A DNA stretch of 64,000 nucleotides from Erpobdella octoculata. Taxonomy: Eukaryota; Annelida; Clitellata; Hirudinida; Erpobdellidae. Every line of letters begins with the position of its first letter. The stretch's first letter is position 1. Below the pieces are notes generated by a model, which ran no database searches, was not told where the DNA came from, and was given only the letters and a program-made list of their open reading frames with translations. Below are positions 29,863 to 41,300 of the stretch, one piece after another. A program made the position numbers and the translations under genes. Location of the stretch: contig OZ022247.1 of assembly GCA_963978895.1 (NCBI GenBank), positions 9,258,447-9,322,446 on the forward strand, in the 5' to 3' direction.

Positions 29863-30383
29863 CAGGGGCGCAACCAGCAAAAAATGCTGGGGGGGGGGGT
29901 TCAAGTGCGAAAAAGGAAAAAACCTCACTGCAGGCGAAAAATTTATTTGATTATTTTTACTCTGCTGTCTTTTTCTTGGTATCTTTAATAATTTAATAAT
30001 GAAAAAAAAAAGACTACAAACTGAAGATAGTCAAACTCAGTCTCAAAGCAGTTAAAGCAATTGCAAAAAATAAGTTTATGAATAAATGTAGCACCTCCCA
30101 GTTTTAAATGGGGAAATTTGTTTTTTGACTATCTTCAGTCTGCAGTCTTTTTTTTGGTATCTTTAAGAATTTATTAATGAAAGACAATAAAAACTACAAA
30201 CTGAAGATAGTTAAAATCAGTCTCAAACCAGTTAAAGCAATTGTAAAAAAAAGTTTATGAATAAATGTAGCACCCCCCACTCCCCTCCCTACCCAAAAAA
30301 CTCATCGAATTTGGAAAAATTGCAGGACCCTCCGATTTGGCCTGGGGGGCTTGCTCTCCCTGCTTCCCTTAGTTGCGCCCCTG
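29863..30383. mobile_element. hAT MITE nested in the MULE
   Basis: Begins CAGGGGCGCAACCAGC and ends with the inverse, GTTGCGCCCCTG. The flanks are an exact 8-bp duplication, ATGACGGC, at 29855-29862 and 30384-30391. The interior holds a direct duplication of about 140 bp (29960-30098 and 30139-30277, period about 179). Confidence 0.88.
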
Positions 30384-30399
30384 ATGACGGCTTTGGCAT

Positions 30400-30660
30400 T
30401 AATGTGAAGGTCGCGATTGATAGTCATCTATGCAAGCCCATTCAGTCTGGTCTGGCACATTGTAGTATGGAATCCTCACAATGCTGCAGAACATCAACTG
30501 CGGTATGTGGCTTCTCTGCCAATGGGACATTCGACCATTTGGTTTTCCAGCGGAAGTATTCACCACGAACAGCAGATGTGTGACCAAGGTCACAGGCGTA
30601 GTATTTGAGTTTCTACTCTAGGTCATTGAAAGATTTTTGGTCAAGAATCCTTGGAAGCAG
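30400..30660 (-). pseudogene. hAT-type transposase C-terminal relic
   Basis: On the minus strand one frame reads DLGHTSAVRGEYFRWKTKWS, then NVPLAEKPHTAVDVLQHCED. This resembles the 'EYxRWKxKW.....P.T..E.L..CD' segment just before the dimerisation domain in hAT-type transposases. The expected 'FPNIHTLL' motif does not follow. The nested MITE at 29863-30383 interrupted the region downstream. Confidence 0.5.
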
Positions 30661-31023
30661 ATGTTGAATCTGATGCAGACTCGCTCATTTGGGGCAAATC
30701 GGTCGGGTCGGGTCAAAAAATAAAAAACAAAAAGAGGTCGGGTCGTGTCAGATTTTCTGGCGGGTCGGGTCTTCAAAATTTGACCCATGGACAACTCTAA
30801 CCCCAACAATGGAGATGTGCAGAGCGCACAAAATATTAGAAAAATAATAGAGAATATATATCGAAAAAAGAATTTAAAAACAACCCAAGACACGGCCACG
30901 CGCGTCACTTCAAAATCAATTTCGGAAAGTTTTCGGGGGGGGGGGGGGGCATGGGCGAGAATGCTACGAAACGATATAAGTAATTTGTAGACATAAACAT
31001 TTAATAGAATTTTTTAGCGTAAG

Positions 31024-31369
31024 TAAGATAAGATAAGATAAGATAACGTTTATTATAGTGGTTTAGAAGACTTTACGCCTATAGACAACCACTTCGAATT
31101 AAAAATAATAATAAATAGAATAAAATAAAATAAATGATAATAATAGATAAATAAACTAATAAAAAATAAATAATTGCATAAAAAAATCAGTATCCATGCC
31201 TGGATAGCGCTACTTTAAAAGATGTGGTAGTCACAGATGCTACAGTGTCATCGTCCAAGTCATTCCATATGTTTATCACTCTAGAACTAAAAAAAGCCTT
31301 TTTTAAAGTCTTTTCTTGTTTTTTAAAAAGCTTGAATCTATGTCCCCTAGTGCTTTGAATCGGTGGTTG
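31024..31369 (-). mobile_element. 5'-truncated CR1/L2-like LINE, 3' end
   Basis: A 60-residue open frame (31187-31369) reads RGHRFKLFKKQEKTLKKAFF, then SSRVINIWNDLDDDTV and SFKVAL before a stop. It resembles the C-terminal 'RGHxxKLFKxR......FFSxRVVxxWNxLP..V..SxxxFKxxL' of CR1-type reverse transcriptases. The 3' UTR ends in the short tandem (AAGAT)n/(ATCTT)n at about 31024-31045, as is usual for this clade. It is inserted inside the MULE. Confidence 0.72.
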
Positions 31370-31378
31370 TTCGAAAAA

Positions 31379-31597
31379 AGTATAATTATTATTTTTTAGC
31401 GTAAGTATAATTATTATTTTTTAGCGTAAGTATAATTATTATTTTTTAGCGTAAGTATAATTATTATTTTTTAGCGTAAGTATAATTATTATTTTTTAGC
31501 GTAAGTATAATTATTATTTTTTAGCGTAAGTATAATTATTATTTTTTAGCGTAAGTATAATTATTATTTTTTAGCGTAAGTATAATTAGTATTTTTT
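31379..31597. repeat. 25-bp tandem array
   Basis: About 8.7 nearly identical copies of TATAATTATTATTTTTTAGC followed by GTAAG. It directly abuts the LINE fragment inside the MULE. Confidence 0.93.
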
Positions 31598-31814
31598 ATT
31601 AATAATTTAATTATTTATTTAATCTACTTCGACGAATAATTTCATAAATAGTTTAATGTTATAGTTCGCATTGTGAAAATGTGTTCGCAAATTAATCAAA
31701 TTATACCTTGTTTCGCACAAAATCTTTTTGCAAAAAATTCGCGGTTTACCCTTTCGCCCATTCGCAGCTCACTCGCATTTTTCAATTCGCGGATTACCCA
31801 TGACCGGATTTTAT

Positions 31815-33522
31815 GGACCTTTTTTTAAGCCGATCATTCCCAGCAATCTATCAATAACGTCTCGTTGCAGAGAGCCCTACAGAAATTGACGTATTCAAGA
31901 ATTGATTGAATCAATCATACAATTTTATATAGCGTTTTTTACGCCCATATGTTTTTGTTTTTTCTTCAGCTAAGCTGCCTCCAATCAGAGTAAAGTAGGA
32001 GTCGCCATCGATCGATCTTGTATTGAAACTTCCATAGGTGGAAGCTTGGATGGTTTTATTTTATTTGTTCTGGGAGGTGGTCTTATGGAAGTAGCTCAGA
32101 TTTCTGATAGGTAATATTCTGATAGATAATATTATAAATATGCATGATTTATCTTTAAATTTTCGAATACTTTTTATTTTTTATCTGTTATTTAAATTTA
32201 AAGGGGTCGTACATAAAGTATGTCATGCTTATTTTGAAAATTTTGCAATTCTTCCCTCCCCTGTTGCAATCTGTCACAAATCTAGGACCTCCTAAAGTAA
32301 AGCACGTCACACCTTCGTACTAAAAAACTTCTGCAGTTTGTCAGATGTCTACTAAATGAATATTATTATTATCATTATGAAGAACATTCTACACGCTTCT
32401 CATCTTCTGTCAGAATATCCATAACAACAGAAAGTTAATCTTCATTGTCAATTTCTAATAGTCAACATGCATAATTTCCTATGTCTGTATGTATGTATGT
32501 ATGTTAGCAATTTCGCATAACACGGTGGTCAGCAGTTTATGAAATGAGTGTGAAAAGGCATGTATTAAAAAGTTATTACGCAATTGTATACTGTCAGTCC
32601 TAAAAATTCAAAACATTTTTTACTAAGCTTATTATGCAAGAGGTTATCCAATTACGTCAAATATTATGATTGATTTAGTGTTCAAAAGAAAATATCACAA
32701 GATATTGAAGCTGTTTTACAAAGGCATGGCATGAAATGTAGTGATCCAAAGCACAATTTGTAATGGAGAATGCCTAGAAATAATAGGCTGAAATTCTAAA
32801 ATCAAAATTGTCTATTAAAAAACTAAAATGTATTGTAGGAGTATGAATGTTGTTAAGTCTAAGTGCAATAGTAGTTGTTGTAATAATGCAGTGAACCAGA
32901 GTGAAAATTGAACAACCCACATAATTTTATTATTGGGGGTCGCCACAACGTGGTAAATTTTGTCAAGGGGTCGCCGCACTGAAAAGATTGAGAACTGCTG
33001 AAGTAGAGCAACCCCATGGTCTAATTATATCTCATAATTATTAAAAACCGTCATTTTTGATGGGTTATTTCTTGTATATAAATAATGATGCACAAATACA
33101 ATAAAAAACAAAAAATGTTTGATGTCACACATGTTCTGTACCCCCTCCCCCTGTCACAAACTGTCACACTTTCTTAAACCCCCTTCTCACCCCTGTAGCG
33201 TGACATACTTTATGGATGGCCCCTAATTAATATAATCAATCAATCTTTATCAGCTGTTTTTAGAATTTCATTGTTTTGTTTAGTCAAAGTTGTAATTTTT
33301 AGACTTGAGAGTTCTGTTTCTTCAAATATTGTTACTGCAGAGCCTTACAAACAGACCGAACACGTAAACAAAATAAAGGTCAGAATGTTATTTTTTATGC
33401 AAAATTTCTAGGTAATCTTTTACAATTACAGGATGGGGGAATAAATTATTTTGTTGTTGTTTTTTCTATAAAACTGGTAAAATATGTGCCAATTAGATGC
33501 AGAATTTAACTACAAAAATATA
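31815..33522. other. Intergenic spacer
   Basis: AT-rich with (TATG)n near 32487-32503. Two stretches about CACTTT..CTTTATG-like 'cccct' phrases (32270 and 33150) look like related transposon ends but could not be delimited. No gene is seen. Confidence 0.3.
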
Positions 33523-34452
33523 GGTGCCACGACAAAATGTTCACAGACAAAATGTCCCCGACAAAACGTTCACGACACAACGTTTGCAAAAAAATGTTCA
33601 CGACAAAATGAACACCAAAAAAAGGTTCACAGTCAAAATTTTCAACGACAAAACGTTCACGAAAAATGTTCACACTGAAAATGACAAATTTTCTTTTATT
33701 ATGTCAAGATCGCCTGAAAACTAATTATTAAGCCATTTTTTGTGGAGATTTTACAGAGTAATACTTTGCTCTTGTCTTGAGAAACTGAGCAGGAGCGTCA
33801 TTTCAGCAATACCTTGGGCGGAAGCCAAACTTATTTGAAAAATTTCTTCTACAAATTTTTCTTTACCATTTATTTACCTAAGCAGAGTATATGTGTATGA
33901 CAGCATGAAGCTGTTTAGCATTATCGCAATCATGTATTGCAAAACTGAGCAAACATTATTATTTTGAATATTATCTTATTACTTTTGAAGCGTGTTATTT
34001 CGAACCAGATATTTTGACCATGACCATGCAGATCTTATGAAAGGCCCATAAATACACATCTCTACGCTTCAGATATTTCATATTTCACTTGTTGCCCGAG
34101 TTGTGCATTCGGCGTCCGGCATTGACTATTTTGAACTTTATATTTCTGCTTATTTCGTGAAACACAGAATAATTGATCATTTAAAAAATAAACTAAAATT
34201 CAAATTTGCTATCGTGAGCATTTTGTCATGAACGTTTTGTTATGAACATTTTGTCGTTGAACATTTTGTCCGTGAACGTTTTGTCTGTGAACATTCTGTG
34301 TGTGTGAACATTTTTCGTGAACGTTTTGGCGTGAACATTTTGTTGTTGGAGATTTTCAATGTGAAAGTTTTGTCGCAAACATTTTTTTGTGAACATTCTG
34401 TCGTGAACATTTTGTCGTGAACGTTGTGTCGTGAACATATTGTTGTGGAACC
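33523..34452. mobile_element. MULE-like element A2 with tandem-array termini
   Basis: The left end starts GGTGCCACGACAAAATG and continues as ACGACAAAATGTTC-type units to about 33680. The right end is the inverted array from about 34210, ending GTTGTGGAACC. The flanks are an exact 9-bp duplication, AAAAATATA, at 33514-33522 and 34453-34461. The interior next to the left array matches, reversed, that of element A1 at 203-1783. It encodes no transposase. Confidence 0.85.
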
Positions 34453-34461
34453 AAAAATATA

Positions 34462-35528
34462 TGGTTTTGTAGAAGTTTTATTAAAAAGAAATTGTATTTA
34501 CTTTGAGTAGATATCTGCCAAAGTTAAACATTGATAAGCTTTGTAGCACACCGAAACTATAAATGAATTAATGGTTTTTATGCTTCCAATTTTTGCATGC
34601 TGTAGACATAGGGTCAAATACAACGGGCAATTTTCTTGCAAGCATTTAAACACAGGCAATGCATCTTTAAACTCTATTTTTTCCGAAAGGCGTGGCTAGT
34701 GGAATTTTTAAAGAATAGGAATTGTGTGGTCGTACTTCTTGCTGTTGAAAATTATTTTAGTGGCGGTATTGATGATGGACTGATTTTTCGATAACTTGAT
34801 GAAATAGCGAAAAAATAAAGGTATCCAAAACTATCAATTAAATGTATGTGTCAAATGCAGATTGCAATAAATTTAAAACGTTTATGATGATGTCACAATG
34901 CTCTGATTCTATTACCAGAACAAATGCTCTACTTAATTGTTAGTAACAATAAGTATCAAAAGTGAAAATAAAATAAGAATCAGTATGACATTTATCTGAA
35001 ATTCAATGCTATTGATAAATACTAGTGAATAAAATAGATTTTTTTATATTTATATTAAAATGAAATTGTTTTTATAAATTAAAAAATCAAACCATAATAA
35101 ATCCTTTATTTGAAAAATTAATTTTTAGTTTTTTTTGAATGAACTTGAAACTGATGGTTTTATTTTTTTTATGAAAGTTTGTTTTTTAACGTCACAAAGA
35201 TTCTAATGCATCCCTCAAGCAAACACAGTAAAGTTAACATAACTGATTTAAAAAAATTAATCAAATTAAGTGTTTTTAATATTCAGGTACTCATTGAAAC
35301 TTAACTGATGTGTTGAAATGACAGTTATAATATTTGTTTAATGTGATGTTTAATCTCTCATTCTCCTCCTTCATCCCAAATATCTGACCCCTTTTTTTTA
35401 TATTATTATTATTATTATTATTATAGTTTATAGTCCTTTACACCAAATGTTTTAAGACTGATCTGACCCCCTAAATTCATAACATCATTTATAGTCGGCT
35501 CTAAACACACTGTCACTTGTAACCACAG
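34462..35528. other. Upstream region or intron of ANKRD54
   Basis: AT-rich, with a (TTA)n run at 35401-35424. The frame of the exon at 35529 is closed by a stop at 35520-35522, so an upstream coding exon with the start codon should lie here or before. I could not identify it. Confidence 0.35.
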
Positions 35529-37921
35529 GTTGTTGCAAATCGACGACAGATACGAAGGAAAACATTTCTTGGGACTTCCTCACTGCTTGATTCAAATAAA
35601 GGTTTTATATATTTCTTGAGAAAAAAACTTTATCTGAATTATTGTTAACAAAAGGAAAATATTTAATTTGTGTTTCCAATGTAGAAAGAGAAAAATTATT
35701 TAAAGCAGTAAGTCGTCGAGAGATCGAGGCTGGTAAGTTGAGATTTTGTATAATTTGTGATATTCCTGAGTGTCATTCACTTTTATTATTATAATTTATT
35801 TATTTTTATACTTTCTCTTTCCTTTTCAAACTTATTTTACTTTTAGTTTTTATTATTCAAATGTCAACTATCTGTTTTTTTGTCCAAATAAAATAAATAA
35901 ATTGACTTGAATTTCAGTTGAATTTCTTCTTAAGTCTGGTGTGAGACCAAACTGTTGGGATGACAAAATGAGGACTCCTCTTCATCTTGCAACTGCAAGT
36001 GGTGATAAAAACATAGGTGAGTAACATTTGTTTTTATTTGTATACAAATGTCTGGACATTATTTAACTAAGGATATATAACCAACTTTATTCAAGTTTGA
36101 ATAACTCAGGACAACAGAAGACATGTTTCAGATATAAAGCAAGCTTCAGTTTCAGATACCAGACAGATACATGTCTCGCTTTACACTTTTTTTTACAACT
36201 TTTCTTTGCCTCTCTTGCATTCAACAATTTTCTTGTTTTTTCTAGACACAATTCAATCATCTATGCTTTTAAACCATATCAATAGGTTCTTAAGAAAGAC
36301 ATAATAGCTGCATCTTTTACAATGCAACACATATCTAACATGCACTTTTGCTCTCAAAACTGCACGTACATTCATTCTTTACAAGATATGATTCACCATG
36401 AGAGATAGTTTCTTGAATTTATTCTAAGCATTTCAAAAATTATAGTTGAAAAACAGCTGTTTATTGTTTTAATTTTTTATCAAACAGCTGTTTTTTTATT
36501 TGTTAAATCAGTACACAGAAATGAAAACCTAAATTCAGGTGCCCACAAAGTTCATCCAAAGGAAATAATTAATCACTAACTGCATCTATTTTCTATCTCA
36601 AATATATAAAGGATTTTTAATAAAAGTTTTTTACGGTTCACTTGTTAAACAGTGTAATACTTTTGAAAGAGGAAATTGACCTTGGAACACTTGAATAGAA
36701 TTGTGGACCAGAACATTGCATGCAGAATGTTTTGAGGGTTGTTCGAGCAAAATCAGAATAAATGCAATGCGAAGAGCACTCATCATAAGAATAAATACCT
36801 TATGTGATTTTTTTTTAAATAACCAAATGATGATGGCAACATGTGGTTACTATATTTACACATGAAAATGCTAACAAGGAAGGAATTAATTTGAAATATA
36901 TTCAGTAGATTAGCGGTTTAAATTAGAGAATTTGACCCGTGCATCCATACAGCTGTGCATGATTTTTTAAGACTTGAGTATATAGGCAGATACTTTTAAG
37001 AAGGACTAAATACTGTATTTTACTGTTTTCACATTTCCAGTTTTCAAGCAAATAATCCTTTTTTCCACCCAACATTTGTTCATTTTATTTATCCACCACC
37101 ATCTTCATTATATGAACTCCTTTCTTGCAATCCATCTAACAAAATTTATAGTATCTTAATTAAAAATTTGCGTTTTCTATTTTTAGTGAAAATGTTATTA
37201 GAACATGGAGCTGATCCGAATAGGAAAGATGTTGTTGGCAACACATCTCTTCATTTAGGTAAGACTTTTCAATGCAACATTTCTTTAGAGAGATTGACAT
37301 TGTAGACAACATTCTGTCTCATTACTGCTCAGCACAAATATTTATTCCCATTTCTTTTTTTCAGCCGCATGTAGCTGTAACATACCGATTGTAACAATGC
37401 TACTTGAAAGAGGTAAGTCTTTAATTTTTCAAATTTAATAATCCCAAAACATTAACTCCATTTAATTTACAAAGGAGCAAATGTGGAACTTTTGGATAAC
37501 TCTGGAAAAAACCCACTGCAGCTGGCTGCTAGCAGGTTGAAGAGCTTGAAAGGCAGCAAATTTTATACTTCAATTCAGCTTAAGGAAGAAGTTATTTCTG
37601 TAAGTTTATTTTTAAGGAAGAAGTTATTTCTGTAAGTTTATTTCTTATTCAACAGTATTTTTCATTCATGCAACTAGAAAATTTTGATGAAATTACAATT
37701 TTTTCCGTCATTATGATTTCTAAACTACAGCGAAGTCATAATGTTCTACATCCCAGGTAATATCGCTGATGCAAACCTATCTGAAGAGGATCAAGATTGA
37801 TGAGGCAGCTCATAAATTAGATGAAATAACTTCTCAATTGGAAAACACTTCCACTTCTGAAATTGATGTCATCGGCGAATTGTTAAACCACCTCACTCGA
37901 TTACAGTTACACAGAAATTGA
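35529..37921 (+). CDS. ANKRD54: ANKRD54-like ankyrin-repeat protein (5' end missing)
   Basis: Seven exons with matching phases: 35529-35601, 35685-35732, 35918-36016, 37187-37258, 37365-37412, 37475-37599 and 37757-37921, encoding 209 residues to the stop. Order: a basic segment (NRRQIRRK), then ankyrin repeats with TPLHLATASGDKNIVKMLLE, HGADPNRKDVVGNTSLHLAA and CNIPIVTMLLERGANVELLD, then a helical tail (LKEEVISVISLMQTYLKRIK). This order and the sequence match vertebrate ANKRD54, an adaptor reported to bind Lyn and Btk kinases and affect their nuclear export. The basic segment may be a nuclear localisation signal. The human protein is about 300 residues, so roughly 90 are missing upstream. 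The donor of exon 6 is tandemly duplicated (see findings). The gene ends 400 bp from the convergent NLE1 stop. Confidence 0.83.
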
Positions 37922-38141
37922 TATTTATTCTATTTACTAAAATTTAAAGATTGTGACATGGCCATTTATGCATTTTTATAAAAAAGAGTTACATTTTTAT
38001 ATCTGCATCCAGTTGTTTTGTATTATTGCTGGGTTTAACTATTTTTTATAGATATTTATTAAAATTTGACAGAATTGCATGTCCAATATAAGTTTTATAG
38101 CTCCAAGAAGATGTGCGAAATATCATCTTTTCCATCTGCAA

Positions 38142-38147
38142 AATAAA
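38142..38147 (+). terminator. Candidate poly(A) signal of ANKRD54
   Basis: AATAAA 221 bp after the stop codon, in the narrow gap between two convergent genes. Confidence 0.5.
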
Positions 38148-38321
38148 TATTTTTGAGTGTTAGTTAATTTTTGGGTAAATATCTATCAATCACAGTTTTA
38201 AAGCAAGAATTGCTACAAATAATTTCAAAATTCTCTGAAGATTATGGCCAATTGTAAGAGTGGAATACCTAGTACATGATTTTAGTAAAATATTTTTAAA
38301 GTCTGAATTTTTTTACTGATC

Positions 38322-41300
38322 TCACATTTTGAGGACTTTGTCTTTTCCACCACTGACAACCCTCTGACCATCAGGACTCCAATCCAATGCATAAACCTAA
38401 AAAGTTGACAATTAATCATTTACAAAATTGTGCAGCTAATGAAAAAAATGTAATCAACATTAATAGTACTTACTTCATCAGCATGTCCTGGCAAGTCAAA
38501 CAGGAGTTTGCCTTTCGTGTCCCAAATCTTTACAGTTGAGTCAGCACTGCAACTGCTGATGAGTCTACTGTCTGCAGACCAACACACCTGGTATACCCTT
38601 TGGATGTGACCGCGCATTGTCGTGAGGTACCTACAACCAAAATCCTTGGGATTATTTTATTCAAATTTCCATATAGAATGACAGTCAATTGTAACATTCT
38701 GTGCATAAAATCTTGAAGCATAAACTCAACTTCTATTCTAATGAATGGCCTCAATTTGAAGGTTTTAAGGGAACTTACTTTCCATCAATGCCACTCCATA
38801 ATTTTACAGATTTGTCAAAGGAGGCGCTCGCCAAGAGTTTTCCATTTGGCGAGAAAACTGCCTCGTTGATCACAGCCTGGTGACCAACCAACTTTGCAAA
38901 GGGTCTGTTGCTTTGGTCCGGTTTCCATAGTGACATGGTGTGATCGTCCGAGCATGACACCATTACTTCAGGTGTAATTTTCTGGAATTAAACCACATTC
39001 ATAATTTAATTGAATAAATACAAATTAAAAAACAACATAGAATGTAAACACTGAATAGCATGCTTACTATGACTTCTTCATAACGTTTCAAGGCCATGCT
39101 AGCCATTTCTTCATCTGGCAAAACAAAAACGGCATTAAATACCAATCTCAACAATATCCAGTCCATATTAGTTACCTGTTTTATCATTGCTTTTGTAGAC
39201 AGCAGATGCTTCTGCTGGATTGAACCATCCAGTCCTCATGACATAATCTGTGTTGAGACCAACATAATTTACCCAGTGACCATGGCCTTCAAGAGTTTTG
39301 CACAACATTCCCTGCAAGAAATCAGTAAATAATTATACACCCATCTTTTTCCGTTTCAATGCATCTATTTAAAAATTGATATGAACGGCAAGGTTTCTAC
39401 AAATTCTAACCGTTTCTGGCTTCCAGACTTTCATTGTTCGATCGTGTGATGCGGAATATAAATAATCTGAGCCTCCCCATTTCAGGGATGCTACAGAATC
39501 CATGTGACTCGTCATAACCGAGAGACACCTTCCCATGACAATGTCCCACAAACGAATAGTAGCATCCTTATTTGCAAAAAAGTCTTTGATAATTAAGAAT
39601 GCATTGAAATTTTATTTTATTTATTTACAAAAAACTAAAATGTAATAATTAGAATACAGAGCAGATCATGTTATACAAACCTTTGAAGAACTAGCAATTA
39701 TTCTGCAGGAGCCCTCTCTATATCAAACAGAAAATTTTATTTCATGAGAAATACAATTGGTCGAAGCAAGCAAATAAAATGAATATACTGTAAAACTGAA
39801 ATACATGTTAGCATGTTAATCTTGCAAAAAATTCCTTTAGAATGTTGAACATGTGCAAATGCCCTCTATTACTAGGTTAACTGTGCTATTTTTTATTGCA
39901 ATCAAGTTGAAAAGGATAGATCACAAAAATGTGAATTGGATAAAATTCAAAATGATGAGCAACAAACAAATAAAGCTACAAGAATAGCTGAATGGTAACA
40001 TGCTGACGAGACTCGATTGCAGGACAAAATAATCGCACTGCTGAAAAAAAAAGTGGTCATCAGATTTTATATGAGCTTTAAACTTAAGAATAGCTAGTAC
40101 AATTAAACTTAACTCTAAACTCAAGAGCAAAACACACTCCACATCGACAAATCAAACCCAACCCAACAACACCAAACCAAACAAGTAAAGGAAAAAAACT
40201 AGTTTTTCAACAGAAGCTTTTTTTTAATTGAATCACATATTGTCATCCAATATAAAGCTATACTGAAAGTTTCAGCTTCCTAGCTAGTCGAAAAGCTGGT
40301 TAAATTTTACTTGCAAGATTTGCATACAGAGAAGGACACACACACTATACTTCTAAATAAAAGTTTGTAAAAATCAGATCAAATCTGCCGGTGTGAAATA
40401 GTCACGCACAACCCCGACGCGACAAGCACGTTGAAGTCGTGTGTATTTCACATTTTGACCCAGTTTTTTTCTTCAACCAATCACGAGAAAGCGTGTCAGG
40501 TAAAACATTGAAAATGGAAGATTTCTAGTTTTACAGGAAATGAATTGATATGCCCCATCTATATAACTATGGCTTTTATGTATCTCAATGATAAATTAGT
40601 AATTTTTATAAAGTAAATTGTTTTTAAATTACTACTTCTATTATTAAACATCTAAAAAATTTGTTCTATTATTCTGGCGTTTAATTAGGGTAGTCACGCT
40701 GGTCGAATATTAAGATTTATAAACTTTGAATAACTTAAAAGTTCTATGAGCATAAAATATTTATAGTTTCTTATTGCTGATTTGGCTTATCAACTTCAAA
40801 AAATAATTAAATCATGTTCAAAGCAAATGTCTTGAGTGTTGTTTTGTGTGTTCGAGCAAAAAAATAAAAATCTGTGAAAAAAAAAAGCTGCAAGACAATT
40901 TGAATTATCAAGAGATTTGTTAGAATAACAGGGAATTCTGCAAAGTGAGATAACTTTGAAATCTGAGTCCTTTAGTTAATATTCGAAAGAAGCAGTAATT
41001 AACAGGAATAGAATTCAGGAAATATTGTCCTATAAATAACTTCAAAAGTACAAAGTTACGAATCGCTAGTGAGCAAAATTCGTCAACACTTACAGTTCAT
41101 AAAAAAGTTCCGTTGTATGTTAATTAGCATGGACACAGCAGTTATTTACTTCCTGTATTCCATACACTTCAATGAACATCATGTTATGCAGAAGAAAATC
41201 CTTTCCGGACCGTATTTACGCGTAAACCATGGACTCCTAATTATTATTTAGGAGTCTATGGCGTAAACTAATGTTGCATTATAAAGTGTGTAAGTTAAAC

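Larger units (their letters stand above)
28533..31805. mobile_element. Mutator-like (MULE) element with 81-bp TIRs, non-autonomous, composite
   Basis: Left repeat 28533-28613 and right repeat (inverse of about 31725-31805) agree at all but about 4 of 81 positions; each starts (C/G)GTCATGGGTA. The flanks are an exact 9-bp duplication, GGATTTTAT, at 28524-28532 and 31806-31814. Long inverted repeats with a 9-bp duplication are the Mutator signature. The 3.3 kb interior encodes no MULE transposase. It holds two CACGTG motifs near the left end (28642, 28700), a hAT-like end at about 28853, a hAT MITE (29863-30383), a hAT transposase relic (about 30400-30650), a LINE 3' end (31024-31369) and a 25-bp tandem array (31379-31597). 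Confidence 0.85.
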
